Shown one piece after another: positions 27,507-36,040 of a stretch of 64,000 nt of DNA (within the stretch, counting starts at the first letter, position 1; each line of letters begins with the position of its first letter). This stretch comes from Streptomyces sp. CG1 (GTDB lineage: Bacteria > Actinomycetota > Actinomycetes > Streptomycetales > Streptomycetaceae): assembly GCF_041080625.1 (NCBI RefSeq), contig NZ_CP163518.1, positions 8,983,501 through 9,047,500 on the forward strand. The letters run 5' to 3'. Under the pieces are notes generated by a model. It made no database searches. It was not told the DNA's origin and saw only the letters and a list, made by a program, of their open reading frames with translations. The position numbers were made by a program, and so were the translations under genes.

Positions 27507-27531
27507 GGGCACAGGGCACAGGGCACAGGGC
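27507..27531. repeat. Tandem heptamer GGGCACA (about 3.5 copies)
   Basis: GGGCACA repeats head to tail in a gene-free stretch. Confidence 0.85.
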
Positions 27532-27609
27532 GAGCGTGTCTCCATGAGGGTCGTGGGTGCACAAGTCGGACCGGGCGGTGTCGGCGCCTTCATCCGTGCA
27601 GGTCATGCA

Positions 27610-27735
27610 GCATGCTCGTGCCTCGTGGAGGATGCCGCTGAGGGGGGCGTATTTCCGTGCCTCGGACAAGGTGACGTGCAGGCGCCGGTATCCCCAGCTC
27701 GGATTCTCCCTGGCCAGGCGCAGGATCAGGGATCG
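27610..27735 (-). mobile_element. Integrase mid-region fragment
   Basis: The minus-strand LILRLARENPSWGYRRLH is the characteristic helix-turn-helix/linker segment of rve integrases (usually RLARENPxWGYRRIHGEL). Nothing of the catalytic core remains. The rest of 27351-27849 holds only the heptamer repeat and no gene. Confidence 0.6.
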
Positions 27736-27849
27736 TTTTGCCAGAGCGCCGACTTGGGCGACGCCGTCGGCCCACACCAGCAGTCCGGGGTGGCTGATGT
27801 GCTCGCGCCGGCTGGCCATCGTGCCGACAGCGTGATGACGACCCCTGAG

Positions 27850-28449
27850 CTAGGCCTGGTGCAGGTGCGGAGACTCTCCCCGTGGTTCCGGGCGCAGCGG
27901 TTCCAACAGCTTGTGCAGATCGCGGTAGAGCCTGTGCGTGTCGAGGTCGTATGCCCGGCCGCGGCCGCGCCAGAAGGACACGGCCATCGCTCCCATCAGC
28001 GGGGCCGCCACCAGGCCGATGACCAGCGGTGCGATAGTGACGGTCAACGCCCCGGCGACGAAGATGCCGAGCATCAGCAGCGTGACGAAGCCGAACAACG
28101 CCGGAAGCATGATCCCGGACATCGTCTCCAGCATCACCCCAGAGACCAGCAGCACACTGTCGCCGCCCCCGTCCGGATCGGACATCTGGTGAAGCCTGCC
28201 ACGGAACTTGGCGTTCTGATTGCGCCCCGGCACGTTCAACGCGATCGAGCCGTTCCGTCCGACACGGCAGCCAGGCCAGGCGCCGACCGAGGGGCGCCGC
28301 TCGTGCAGCAAGGCCAACGCCGTGTCGTGGTCCAGGCCGTCGGCGGTAAGCCGCCAACTGCCCTGCTCGCGGCGGCGCCTGAACGCCGGGCCACCATCGG
28401 CCCGCTCCTGGTGCCGGTGGCGGGCTCGCTGCGTGTCCAACCTGAACAC
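27850..28449 (-). CDS. Small membrane protein of unknown function
   Basis: 199 residues. The N-terminal hydrophilic part (about 90 residues, basic) is followed by hydrophobic segments GIMLPALFGFVTLLMLGIFV, then ALTVTIAPLVIGLVAAPLMG, and a short basic C-terminal tail. No enzyme motif. The start is uncertain; internal ATGs near SDPDGGGDS or ETMSGIM would give a shorter two-TM protein. Confidence 0.5.
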   Translation of the reverse strand: MFRLDTQRARHRHQERADGGPAFRRRREQGSWRLTADGLDHDTALALLHERRPSVGAWPGCRVGRNGSIALNVPGRNQNAKFRGRLHQMSDPDGGGDSVLLVSGVMLETMSGIMLPALFGFVTLLMLGIFVAGALTVTIAPLVIGLVAAPLMGAMAVSFWRGRGRAYDLDTHRLYRDLHKLLEPLRPEPRGESPHLHQA

Positions 28450-28627
28450 CCCCCGTCCGTTTGACGGACCTGGACGCTACCAGGCGCCAGCGAACCGCCC
28501 CGAAGCCGGTCTCCGCGGCCATCGGCCACCTCACCGGTGGCGCGCAAGAAGGCGGCGACAGCAGGGGAGGAGCTGCCCGTGGTCCGGCCGTCCACCGACG
28601 CGGCCGGCGTCGGCCGGTCGCCGCGGT

Positions 28628-29197
28628 TCAGCCGGGTGTCGGGCCGAAGTGCGCCAGCAGACGCCGGAGATACTCGGCCCGGTCGCGCAGGAGAGCGATG
28701 CTGACGACGAGCTGGTCACCGTCGAGCGGGAGGAACACCGGCCCGGCAACCGGCACTGCGGTCACCTGGAGTCGGAATCCTCCGATACGGATCCCCGTGG
28801 TCTGCTCGTACTCGCGCAGCGCGTCCCGCAGCCTGGGAACGGCGCGGGTGGGTCTGGTGGCCTCGGCGACCTCGCGTTTGCGGGCGGCACTCCACCGGTG
28901 AAGGGTGTCGTGATTCCCCTCGACGACCCGACCGAGCAGACCCTCTGGCGGCAACCGGGGTCCCGGCTCCTTCGGCCCGGCAGTGGGCAGCGCCCGGTCC
29001 CACCAGCGCCGCCACAGATCGTCGATCCCTCCGTCGGCCGCCACGGCGGGTTCGATGACCAGCGTCTGCGGCGGGTCGACGGCCGGCAGGCCCAGGGGAC
29101 CGGTGATGCCGAGCGCATCGCGCACGGCCAGCGCGATGGCCGCGCTGTGCGAGTAGTCCAGGGCCACCGACCACGGCGCGCCCGACATCGCTGTCAT
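28628..29197 (-). CDS. Hypothetical protein
   Basis: 189 residues from ATG 29197 with AGGGG ten bases upstream. The sequence is soluble and evenly charged (ALAVRDALGITGPLGLP, DDLWRRWWDRALP, LRDALREYEQTTGIRIGGFR), with no signal peptide or TM. The start overlaps the stop of the next gene by four bases (ATGA), so the two are probably co-transcribed. The family is not recognised. Confidence 0.6.
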   Translation of the reverse strand: MTAMSGAPWSVALDYSHSAAIALAVRDALGITGPLGLPAVDPPQTLVIEPAVAADGGIDDLWRRWWDRALPTAGPKEPGPRLPPEGLLGRVVEGNHDTLHRWSAARKREVAEATRPTRAVPRLRDALREYEQTTGIRIGGFRLQVTAVPVAGPVFLPLDGDQLVVSIALLRDRAEYLRRLLAHFGPTPG

Positions 29198-29604
29198 GCA
29201 GGTCCCCTTGTCAGATGACGTCTCGCTGTCGCCTGGGCCGCCGCTGGAGCAGATCTCGCCGTCCCGCAGCAGCGCATCGCTGGAAGGAAGGACGCCGGCA
29301 GTCTCCCAGCCCGCTCCACCGCCGTGCACGTCCCACTCGCCGTGTCCGGACGTGTCAACTCCCAGTCCGCGGTCGGCACCACGCGCCGGCTGCCGTCCAG
29401 GTTGGTCACCACCGTGAATCCGGGCGACTCCGCGACCTTCCGGCAGACCCCGCGGACCGTCATCCTGACGACCTTGGCGCCCATGGGCGGAACGTGCGTC
29501 GATGCCGGCGTGACGGAAGTGGCCCGGCCGGCCCACGAAGCTGCCTGGGCGGTGCCGGTGCAGGCCGCGGCGAGTGCGACGCCGCCATCCCGCAGCAATT
29601 GCAT
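29194..29604 (-). CDS. Possible small secreted protein
   Basis: 136 residues. The N-terminus (VALAAACTGTAQA) looks like the end of a signal peptide, but the usual basic residues before it are lacking. An upstream ATG (MRSAFRHAI, other frame) suggests a frameshift could separate the true start. The central part (VRMTVRGVCRKVAESPGFTV) is not recognised. Its four-base overlap with the following gene supports coding. Confidence 0.4.
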   Translation of the reverse strand: MQLLRDGGVALAAACTGTAQAASWAGRATSVTPASTHVPPMGAKVVRMTVRGVCRKVAESPGFTVVTNLDGSRRVVPTADWELTRPDTASGTCTAVERAGRLPASFLPAMRCCGTARSAPAAAQATARRHLTRGPA

Positions 29605-29815
29605 GCCTGAACGCTGATCGCATGACAGTGCTCCTCAGTCCCCCTTCAGCTGCCGCGGCTTCTCCCACCCAGGCCTTCCGACCGCACCGGCCTGGCGAGC
29701 TGGGCCCGCAGGTAGAGTGCCGCATCGAGGTGAGGGCCGGTGCGGCTGTCCGTGACGCGGCCCGGCTGTCTGTGCAGACCGGAACAGGCCGGAGCGATTC
29801 GTGGAGTTGACCAGG

Positions 29816-30673
29816 ATGCGGCGCACGCTGCTCGTCGTATGCGGAGCGGTGCTCACCGTGGGCGGCTGCACATCACGTACGGCCGGCACTGCGGCGAAAC
29901 CCGCGGCGGGGGCGACGGCGGCCCAGGTGAAACCCGTGGCGGGGCCTGCGGCGATCGAGATGATGGACGACATCACCGCGGTGTTCGAGAACGGTGCCAC
30001 CACTCCGCAGTACGCCTACATCACCGACCTGCACGACGGCTGTGGCTACACGGCGGGGTGGATCGGGTTCTGCAGCCAGAGCGGCGACATGCTCGCGTTG
30101 GTCAAGAAGTACGACTCCGTCGCACCGCACAACGTGCTCGCGAAGTACACCGCCGTCCTTCAGCGGCTGGCCGACTCGGGAAGTGACGACACCGGCGCGC
30201 TCGGCGAGGCGTTCGTTCCCGACTGGAAGAAAGCCGCCCTGGATCCGGCCTTCCGGAGCTTGCAGATCCAGGTGGGACACGACACGTACCTCACCCCGGC
30301 CATGAAGCTGAGCGCACTGGAGGGGGTGAAGAGTGAGCTGGGTCTGGAGAACCTCTTCGACACCGCCCTGATGATGGGCCCGGCATCCGACGACTGCGAC
30401 GGCATGGTGAAGATCGCCCATGAGACCGACGAGATGCTCGGGGGCAACCCGGCCTCCGGTGTGAACGAGGCGAAGTGGCTGGCCCGGTTCAACACCATCC
30501 GCCGCACGCACATGAAGCATCCCTGCACTCCCGGCCGCGAGAACGACTGGCCGCAGGCGGTCGACCGGGCGCAGGCTCTGCAGGAACTCGCGGACCACGG
30601 CAAGTGGGACCTGAAGGCTCCGCTGTCCGTGCGCGCCGACTTCAACCTGACCATCACCAGGCCGCAGAATTAG
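29816..30673 (+). CDS. GH46-like chitosanase lipoprotein
   Basis: 285 residues from ATG 29816 (GGAG nine bases upstream). A lipobox (TVGGC, Cys18) implies membrane anchoring on the outer face. The rest resembles GH46 chitosanases: Glu58 in AVFENGA matches the general acid (CsnA Glu22), and Asp74 in LHDGCGYTAG matches Asp40 of the DGRGYTGG motif. IGFCSQSGDMLALVKKY and PDWKKAALDPAF are further family landmarks. GH46 enzymes hydrolyse glucosamine polymers by inversion. Lipid anchoring is unusual, since typical family members are freely secreted. Confidence 0.8.
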   Translation: MRRTLLVVCGAVLTVGGCTSRTAGTAAKPAAGATAAQVKPVAGPAAIEMMDDITAVFENGATTPQYAYITDLHDGCGYTAGWIGFCSQSGDMLALVKKYDSVAPHNVLAKYTAVLQRLADSGSDDTGALGEAFVPDWKKAALDPAFRSLQIQVGHDTYLTPAMKLSALEGVKSELGLENLFDTALMMGPASDDCDGMVKIAHETDEMLGGNPASGVNEAKWLARFNTIRRTHMKHPCTPGRENDWPQAVDRAQALQELADHGKWDLKAPLSVRADFNLTITRPQN

Positions 30674-30896
30674 CAGAAAACCAGCCGAACCAGCAGTCTG
30701 CCACCAGGCTGCAGGATCAGTCGGTTTCGGCCACTGGCAGGTCCTGCCTCTTACCCACCGCACTGGTCGGTCAATCCGCTTTGCGGATCCTTTTCGGAAG
30801 CTTCAACGACCCCTGTACTGGGCACAGTCCGCACCCAAGTAGGGTCCCGATCTTGTGCAGACCATACCGGAGGGCCAAGCCCCGGCCGGGGAAACA

Positions 30897-31628
30897 GTGA
30901 CAAACGACGCGTCACCGCTTCCCCCTCTCCAGCCCCAGGGGCCCACCGTGGCCGGATCGACAGCCGTGGCCGATTCACCCGCCGTAGCCGAATCCATCAC
31001 CGCCGCCGACTCGCCGGTCATGGCTGAAACCACCACCATGGCCGACCCCCCGAGCGTCGCCGAATCCCCGGCCGAGCCCGCCGGTGACACCCTGCAGCCG
31101 CGTGGCCTGCCGTTCGGGCGCGCCCCCAAACCCGTCTTCGTCGACGCGTCAGGCGGCCGGCGCCGACGGCTGCGCATCCTGGTGGCCGCGGCGGTGACTC
31201 CGGCGGTGGCCTACGTCGCCCTGCTCGTCAGCACCCTCTTGGGCGGCCCCACTCTGCCCGCGCTGCTGCCGCACGCCGTGCGGCCGAAGCCGAGCACCGT
31301 GGCCGCACCCGCGCACCAGGGGCACCGGGCCGGGCTGTCCCGTACGGCCGCCGCCGGTGCCGTCGCGCTGCAACGGGGCTCGGAGCGGGCCAGGGCCGTG
31401 TCGAAGGCCGGCGACCACGCGTCCGCCACGGCGAAGGCACTGCCGACGGCGACCCTGCCCCCGGGCGCAACCCCGTCCCCGAGCGCGAAGCCGTCCGCGA
31501 CCGCGCAAGCGTCCCCGAGCGGCACCCCGTCCCCGAGCCGGTCCCCGCATCCCAAGCCGAGCCACAGGCCTCACCCGACCGCCGAGCCCTCCGTGCCCCC
31601 CACGCACGGCGGGCTGAGCCTCACCTGA
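30897..31628 (+). CDS. Single-pass membrane protein with Pro/Ser/Ala-rich tails
   Basis: 243 residues from GTG 30897 (GGGGA upstream); GTG 30855 is an alternative. The N-terminal half has Val-Ala-Asp-Ser-like imperfect repeats (TAVADSPAVAES, TTTMADPPSVAES). One TM segment follows GGRRRRLRILVAAAVTPAVAYVALL, and the long outer tail is Pro/Ser/Ala/Lys-rich. It directly precedes the fused deacetylase/glycosyltransferase gene (137 bases), so a role at the same envelope polysaccharide system is possible (inference). Confidence 0.6.
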   Translation: MTNDASPLPPLQPQGPTVAGSTAVADSPAVAESITAADSPVMAETTTMADPPSVAESPAEPAGDTLQPRGLPFGRAPKPVFVDASGGRRRRLRILVAAAVTPAVAYVALLVSTLLGGPTLPALLPHAVRPKPSTVAAPAHQGHRAGLSRTAAAGAVALQRGSERARAVSKAGDHASATAKALPTATLPPGATPSPSAKPSATAQASPSGTPSPSRSPHPKPSHRPHPTAEPSVPPTHGGLSLT

Positions 31629-31765
31629 GACCTGAGCCCAGAAGGCCCTGAGCCACAGAAACCCCGAGCCCCGGAGCATCCCGCTCTCCCGCTCTCCAGC
31701 TCTCCGTACGGCAGCCTTCCCCGGCAGGCCGATCCCTCCCCGCACTCACCCGGAAATTCGACGAG

Positions 31766-33913
31766 TTGAGCACTTCTCCACGGCGTGGCCGTACCGCCCG
31801 CGAAACACCTGTGCGCACCCACTGGGTGCTGCTGGTGACCATGGTGATGACCCTCACCCTCACGCTGCTCATCGAGGGCTACACCCAGCACATGTTCGGA
31901 TTCCAGGACGACGGAGGCGATCCCCCGCAAGGGCCCGTCGACCAGGTGCCGCCCTCGGTGGAGAACGGCGGCCCGGTGATCTCGTCGGGCGGGTCCACGC
32001 CGGTCTCGCTCACCCCGCCGTCCCGCACCGTGCTGCTCACCTTCGACGACGGCCCCGACCCCACCTGGACCCCGAAGGTGCTCGCAACGCTGGAGAAGCA
32101 CCACGTGCCCGCGACCTTCTTCCTCGTCGGCACAGGCGTGGCCACGCATCCCGAGCTGGTGGCGCGGATGGCGAAGGACGGCGACGAACTCGGCCTGCAC
32201 AGCTTTACGCACCCGTATCTGCCCAGCCTGCCCTCCTGGCAGCGCACGCTGGAGATGCGTGAGGACCAGCTCGCGGTGGCCGGTGCCTCGGGCATCACCA
32301 GCAACCTCTTCCGCCCGCCGTACTCCTCCAGCGCCGACGCGGTGGGCAACGCCGACTGGGCCGCGATGCGGCAGCTTGGCAAGCAGGGCTATCTGACCGT
32401 GCTCGTCACCCAGGACAGCGAGGACTGGCAGAAGCCCGGCGTGCAGCGGATCGTCCGGAACGCCACTCCTGCCGGGACCACCGGCCAAGTGATCCTCTTC
32501 CACGACGCCGGCGGTGACCGCTCACAGACCGTCGCCGCGCTGAACACGCTGATCCCACAGCTGAAGGCACGCGGCTACCGCTTCGAGACGGTCAGCCGGG
32601 CCTTCCGCCTCACCGGCGCCAACCGCCCGGCCTCCACCGGCCAGCAGCTGCTCGGCGTCGGGCTGCTGTGGCTGCTCAAGGGCGCGCTGTGGGGTCTGAA
32701 CGGACTCGGTGCGCTGCTCCTCGTCGCCGGCGTGCTGAGCATCGTGCGCGCGGTGATCTCCATGGCCGCCGCGGCCCGGCACCGGCGGCACGCCCGGACG
32801 GAGTGGGGACCGCCGGTCACCGAACCGGTGTCGGTGATCGTCCCCGCCTACAACGAATCGGCCGGCATCGAGGCGACCGTCCGGTCCCTGGCCGCATCCG
32901 ACCACCTGCTCGAGATCATCGTCGTGGACGACGGCTCCACCGACGGCACCGCCGACATCGTCGAGGCACTCGGCCTCCCCGGCGTACGGGTGATCCGCCA
33001 GCGGAACGCGGGCAAACCCGCCGCGCTCAACACGGGTATCGCCGCCGCCTCGTACGAGATCGTGGTCATGATGGACGGCGACACGGTCTTCGAGCCGGAC
33101 GCGGTGCGCCAGCTGGTCCAGCCGTTCTCCGATCCGCGGATCGGCGCCGTCTCCGGCAACGCCAAGGTCGTCAACCGAGGCGGCCTGCTGGGCCGTTGGC
33201 AGCACATCGAGTATGTCGTCGGCTTCAACCTGGACCGGCGGCTGTTCGATCTGGCCGAGTGCATGCCCACGGTGCCGGGCGCGATCGGCGCCTGGCGCCG
33301 TGCCGCGCTGGTACGGGTCGGCGGTGTCTCCGAGGCGACACTCGCCGAGGACACCGACCTCACCATGGCGATCTGGCGGGATGGCTGGCGCGTGGTCTAC
33401 GAGGAGAAGGCCGTTGCCTGGACCGAGGCCCCCGCTTCCCTCGGCGCCCTGTGGCGGCAGCGTTACCGCTGGTGCTACGGGACCCTGCAGGCGATGTGGA
33501 AGCACCGCCGGGCCGTCCGCCAGAGCGGTGCCGCCGGCAGGTTCGGCCGACGCGGGCTGCTGTTCCTGCTGTTCTTCCAGGTGCTGCTGCCGTTGTTCGC
33601 ACCCCTGGTCGACGTGCTGAGCCTGTACGGGGTGATCTTCCTCGACCCCGTCCACGTATTGCTGCTGTGGTTCTCGTTCCTGCTCATCCAGTTCATCACC
33701 GGGGCCTACGCCTTCCGCCTCGACGGCGAGCGACTCGGACCGCTGTGGAGCCTGCCGTTCCAGCAGTTCGTGTACCGCCAGCTGATGTACCTGGTGGTGG
33801 TCCAGTCGGTCGCCACGGCACTGTCCGGCAGCCGGCTGCGCTGGCAGCGCATGGAACGCTACGGCTCCCACCAGGAACCACCACTGTCACCGGCAACGGG
33901 CGCACAAAGCTGA
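31766..33913 (+). CDS. Fused polysaccharide deacetylase (CE4/NodB) and family 2 glycosyltransferase
   Basis: 715 residues from TTG 31766 (start uncertain). TM near 20-38; the extracytoplasmic CE4 domain (about 85-285) has TFDDGPDPTWT with metal ligand Asp95, HSFTHP (His145 and His149), RPPYSS and the LFHD catalytic His region. TM segments near 295-345 are followed by a processive GT2 domain (about 355-590: DDGSTDGT, MDGDT, EDTDLTM, QRYRW), then C-terminal TMs. It combines the PgaB-like deacetylase and PgaC-like synthase functions in one chain. Inference: makes and deacetylates a beta-linked surface polysaccharide. Confidence 0.9.
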   Translation: MSTSPRRGRTARETPVRTHWVLLVTMVMTLTLTLLIEGYTQHMFGFQDDGGDPPQGPVDQVPPSVENGGPVISSGGSTPVSLTPPSRTVLLTFDDGPDPTWTPKVLATLEKHHVPATFFLVGTGVATHPELVARMAKDGDELGLHSFTHPYLPSLPSWQRTLEMREDQLAVAGASGITSNLFRPPYSSSADAVGNADWAAMRQLGKQGYLTVLVTQDSEDWQKPGVQRIVRNATPAGTTGQVILFHDAGGDRSQTVAALNTLIPQLKARGYRFETVSRAFRLTGANRPASTGQQLLGVGLLWLLKGALWGLNGLGALLLVAGVLSIVRAVISMAAAARHRRHARTEWGPPVTEPVSVIVPAYNESAGIEATVRSLAASDHLLEIIVVDDGSTDGTADIVEALGLPGVRVIRQRNAGKPAALNTGIAAASYEIVVMMDGDTVFEPDAVRQLVQPFSDPRIGAVSGNAKVVNRGGLLGRWQHIEYVVGFNLDRRLFDLAECMPTVPGAIGAWRRAALVRVGGVSEATLAEDTDLTMAIWRDGWRVVYEEKAVAWTEAPASLGALWRQRYRWCYGTLQAMWKHRRAVRQSGAAGRFGRRGLLFLLFFQVLLPLFAPLVDVLSLYGVIFLDPVHVLLLWFSFLLIQFITGAYAFRLDGERLGPLWSLPFQQFVYRQLMYLVVVQSVATALSGSRLRWQRMERYGSHQEPPLSPATGAQS

Positions 33914-33929
33914 GGAACACCTCGTACAT

Positions 33930-34110
33930 GTCTGCTCGTCGTTCCCAGCGCACACGCCGTCGGCGGAAGCCGTGCAGCCAGGCAAGGGTTCGCTCGACCA
34001 GGCCGCCCAGGCCGACCAGACGCGGACAGGCGGGCGGGTCGGCATCGAGCGAAGGCACGAGCTGGGCGACCTCGTGGCGGTTGCCGCCGGTCAGCAAGCC
34101 CCCTCTTAAC
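33930..34110 (-). mobile_element. IS5-family transposase remnant with internal deletion
   Basis: The minus-strand GLLTGGNRHEVAQLVPSLDA joins directly to GLVERTLAWLHGFRRRRVRW and ERRADMYEVFLSF. In intact IS5-type transposases about 50 residues separate these motifs, so the catalytic middle is deleted. The rest of 33914-34255 has no gene. Confidence 0.7.
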
Positions 34111-34255
34111 GCCCTGAGGTGCGACGCATCGCCTCCGCCTCGGCAGGCCGTCCGAGCAGGTGAGGGCGCAGGTGAGGGCGGAGGACATCGTGGAGGCCGC
34201 CGCGCGCCGGGCGCACATGCGCAGGCCCGGCTGAAGGCCCCCACCGACCAGCGGC

Positions 34256-34786
34256 ATGGCCGAGGCGCTTCCCGGCTCGGTCAGTGTGACGGTGGCCGGC
34301 CATGCGCGCCGCCCTCTGATCGTGCTGCGTGCAGGCCACGACGACCGGGCCGCACCCGGCACGCACGGCCGCATCGTGCTGGGCATCGGCGAGAAGCCCG
34401 CGCGGGCGGTGGCGGTGTGCTTCGCTGTCGAGGAGGCGCGGTGCCGACGCGTGCCGCTGGAGGCCGTACGGGCCTGGTGCTTGCCCACACACGAGACGAC
34501 CGACCACCCCCTGCCGGCGGGCGAACCAGCTCGGCTGCACGAGAAACGGGCCGCGGAGGAGCTGGAAGCCGCCTTGCGTGACATCGCGGACGACGTCGAG
34601 GTCCGCCGACGCACCGTCGAGGGCCACGCCCGCCGGGTACTGCTCGTCGTCTCGGCCGACGCGGACCTGCTCGTCGTCGGGATCCGACGCCGCGGGGGCC
34701 GCTACGGCCTGCAACCCGGCCGCAGTGCCCATGCGGTGCTGCTCCACGCCGTGTGCCCCGTCGCGGTCGTACCCCAGCGCGGGTGA
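34256..34786 (+). CDS. Universal stress protein, N-terminally truncated tandem UspA
   Basis: 176 residues. The first about 25 residues (GSVSVTVAGHARRPLIVLRAG) match the end of a first Usp domain; the next about 145 are a full second domain (GRIVLGIGEKPARAVAVCF at the start, ADADLLVVGIRRRGG then HAVCPVAVVPQRG at the end). The beginning of domain one is missing, and the upstream side abuts an IS5 remnant, so this is probably a truncated gene whose remaining domain may or may not be translated. It is convergent with the PPK2 gene. Confidence 0.7.
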   Translation: MAEALPGSVSVTVAGHARRPLIVLRAGHDDRAAPGTHGRIVLGIGEKPARAVAVCFAVEEARCRRVPLEAVRAWCLPTHETTDHPLPAGEPARLHEKRAAEELEAALRDIADDVEVRRRTVEGHARRVLLVVSADADLLVVGIRRRGGRYGLQPGRSAHAVLLHAVCPVAVVPQRG

Positions 34787-34803
34787 GCGAGCCGGCCGGC
34801 TGC

Positions 34804-35607
34804 TCAGAGACTCGCCGCGTGGTCGGGGACGTAGGTCTGCAGACCGCGCGGTGGGCGCTCGTAGCCGGTCGACGGCGGCCGGGGCGGCAGCTCGAGCACC
34901 GGGGGCGGGACCTCCTGGTACGGCACGGAGGCCAGCAGGTGGGCGATCATGTTCAGCCGGGAACGGCGCTTGTCCTCGCTCTCCACGATGTACCAGGGCG
35001 CCTCGGAGATATCGGTGTGGACCAGCATCTCGTCCTTGGCCCGGGAGTAGGCCTCCCAGCGGGTGATCGACTCCAGGTCCATCGGCGACAGCTTCCAGCG
35101 GCGCAGCGGATCCTCCAGGCGGCGCCGGAACCGCTCCTGCTGCTCGGTGTCGCTCACCGAGAACCAGTACTTGCGCAACAGGATCCCGTCCTCCACCAGC
35201 ATCCGCTCGAAGATCGGGCACTGCCGCAGGAAGAGCCGGTACTCGTCCTGGGTGCAGAAGCCCATCACACGCTCGACGCCGGCCCGGTTGTACCAGGAGC
35301 GGTCGAACAGCACGATCGCGCCCGCGGCGGGCAGATGCTCGACGTACCGCTGGAAGTACCACTGGGTGCGCTCGCGCTCCGTCGGCTTCGGGAGGGCCAC
35401 GATGCGCGCGACCCGCGGGTTGAGGTACTCGGTGACCCGCTTGATGGTGCTCCCCTTGCCCGCGGCGTCCCGTCCCTCGAAGACGACGACCAGCCGGACG
35501 CCCTCGGCCTTCACCCACTCCTGCAGCTTCACCAGCTCGGCCTGCAGACGCAGCAGTTCCTTCTCGTACACCTTGCGCGGCAGGCGCGCCGCCTCCTTGC
35601 CGGCCAT
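34804..35607 (-). CDS. ppk2: Polyphosphate kinase 2
   Basis: 267 residues. Walker A GRDAAGKGS (45-53) and the lid/Walker B segment FDRSWYNRAG (101-110) are the PPK2 hallmarks. The family uses polyphosphate to phosphorylate nucleoside mono- or diphosphates, or the reverse. Length and the single domain fit class I PPK2 (NDP kinase-like), but class cannot be fixed from sequence alone. Its 3' end is 17 bases from the convergent Usp gene. Confidence 0.92.
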   Translation of the reverse strand: MAGKEAARLPRKVYEKELLRLQAELVKLQEWVKAEGVRLVVVFEGRDAAGKGSTIKRVTEYLNPRVARIVALPKPTERERTQWYFQRYVEHLPAAGAIVLFDRSWYNRAGVERVMGFCTQDEYRLFLRQCPIFERMLVEDGILLRKYWFSVSDTEQQERFRRRLEDPLRRWKLSPMDLESITRWEAYSRAKDEMLVHTDISEAPWYIVESEDKRRSRLNMIAHLLASVPYQEVPPPVLELPPRPPSTGYERPPRGLQTYVPDHAASL

Positions 35608-36040
35608 GCCGTCTCCCCGCTCGGTCCCCCAGGGTCGGACACCAGAACGCCACCGTACTCACCTGCGAAGAGCCGCGCACTCCGGAGAGGCATCCGGAAG
35701 CATTCGGGACCGACCCGACGTCCTGCGTCTTCGACCCGGCCCTGACCTTGGCCAACGGCACCTTCAGTGACCACGGCAGCCAGAGGACGCCTGGCGGCGT
35801 CATCGAGGTAGCGGGTCCTCCAGTCAGACCGCGATCGTCACCTTCGGCGTATGGGCTGAGCGCGCCGAGGACTGCCATTGCCCGCGGCGCCCGCGGATCG
35901 GCCGTTCCATCGGCCGGCGCCGGGTCCGCCTCGGCGAGGGGGGACCGTCGGCCCGCCGCGGGGTCCATCGGACCTCTTCGCCTCGGGCGATCTCGACCTA
36001 CGGTGGACGGGAGATCGCGCGACTCGGCAGGAGGCAGCAG
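35608..36040. other. Divergent intergenic region between ppk2 and the dehydrogenase gene
   Basis: No gene is supported. It should contain promoters for both flanking genes and holds one DosR/DevR-like palindrome (listed separately). Confidence 0.45.
35941..35954. promoter_or_regulatory. DosR/DevR-like box upstream of the dehydrogenase gene
   Basis: GGGACCGTCGGCCC matches the conserved positions of the dormancy-regulon core (GGGAC-N4-G-N-CCC) about 87 bases upstream of the start. The core is short and GC-rich, so several chance matches are expected in this window. Confidence 0.35.

Noticed and set aside
32668..34581. 637-codon plus-strand frame overlapping the deacetylase/glycosyltransferase gene
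   Set aside because: Arg/Pro/Gly-rich shadow frame; the overlapping frame carries all CE4 and GT2 motifs.
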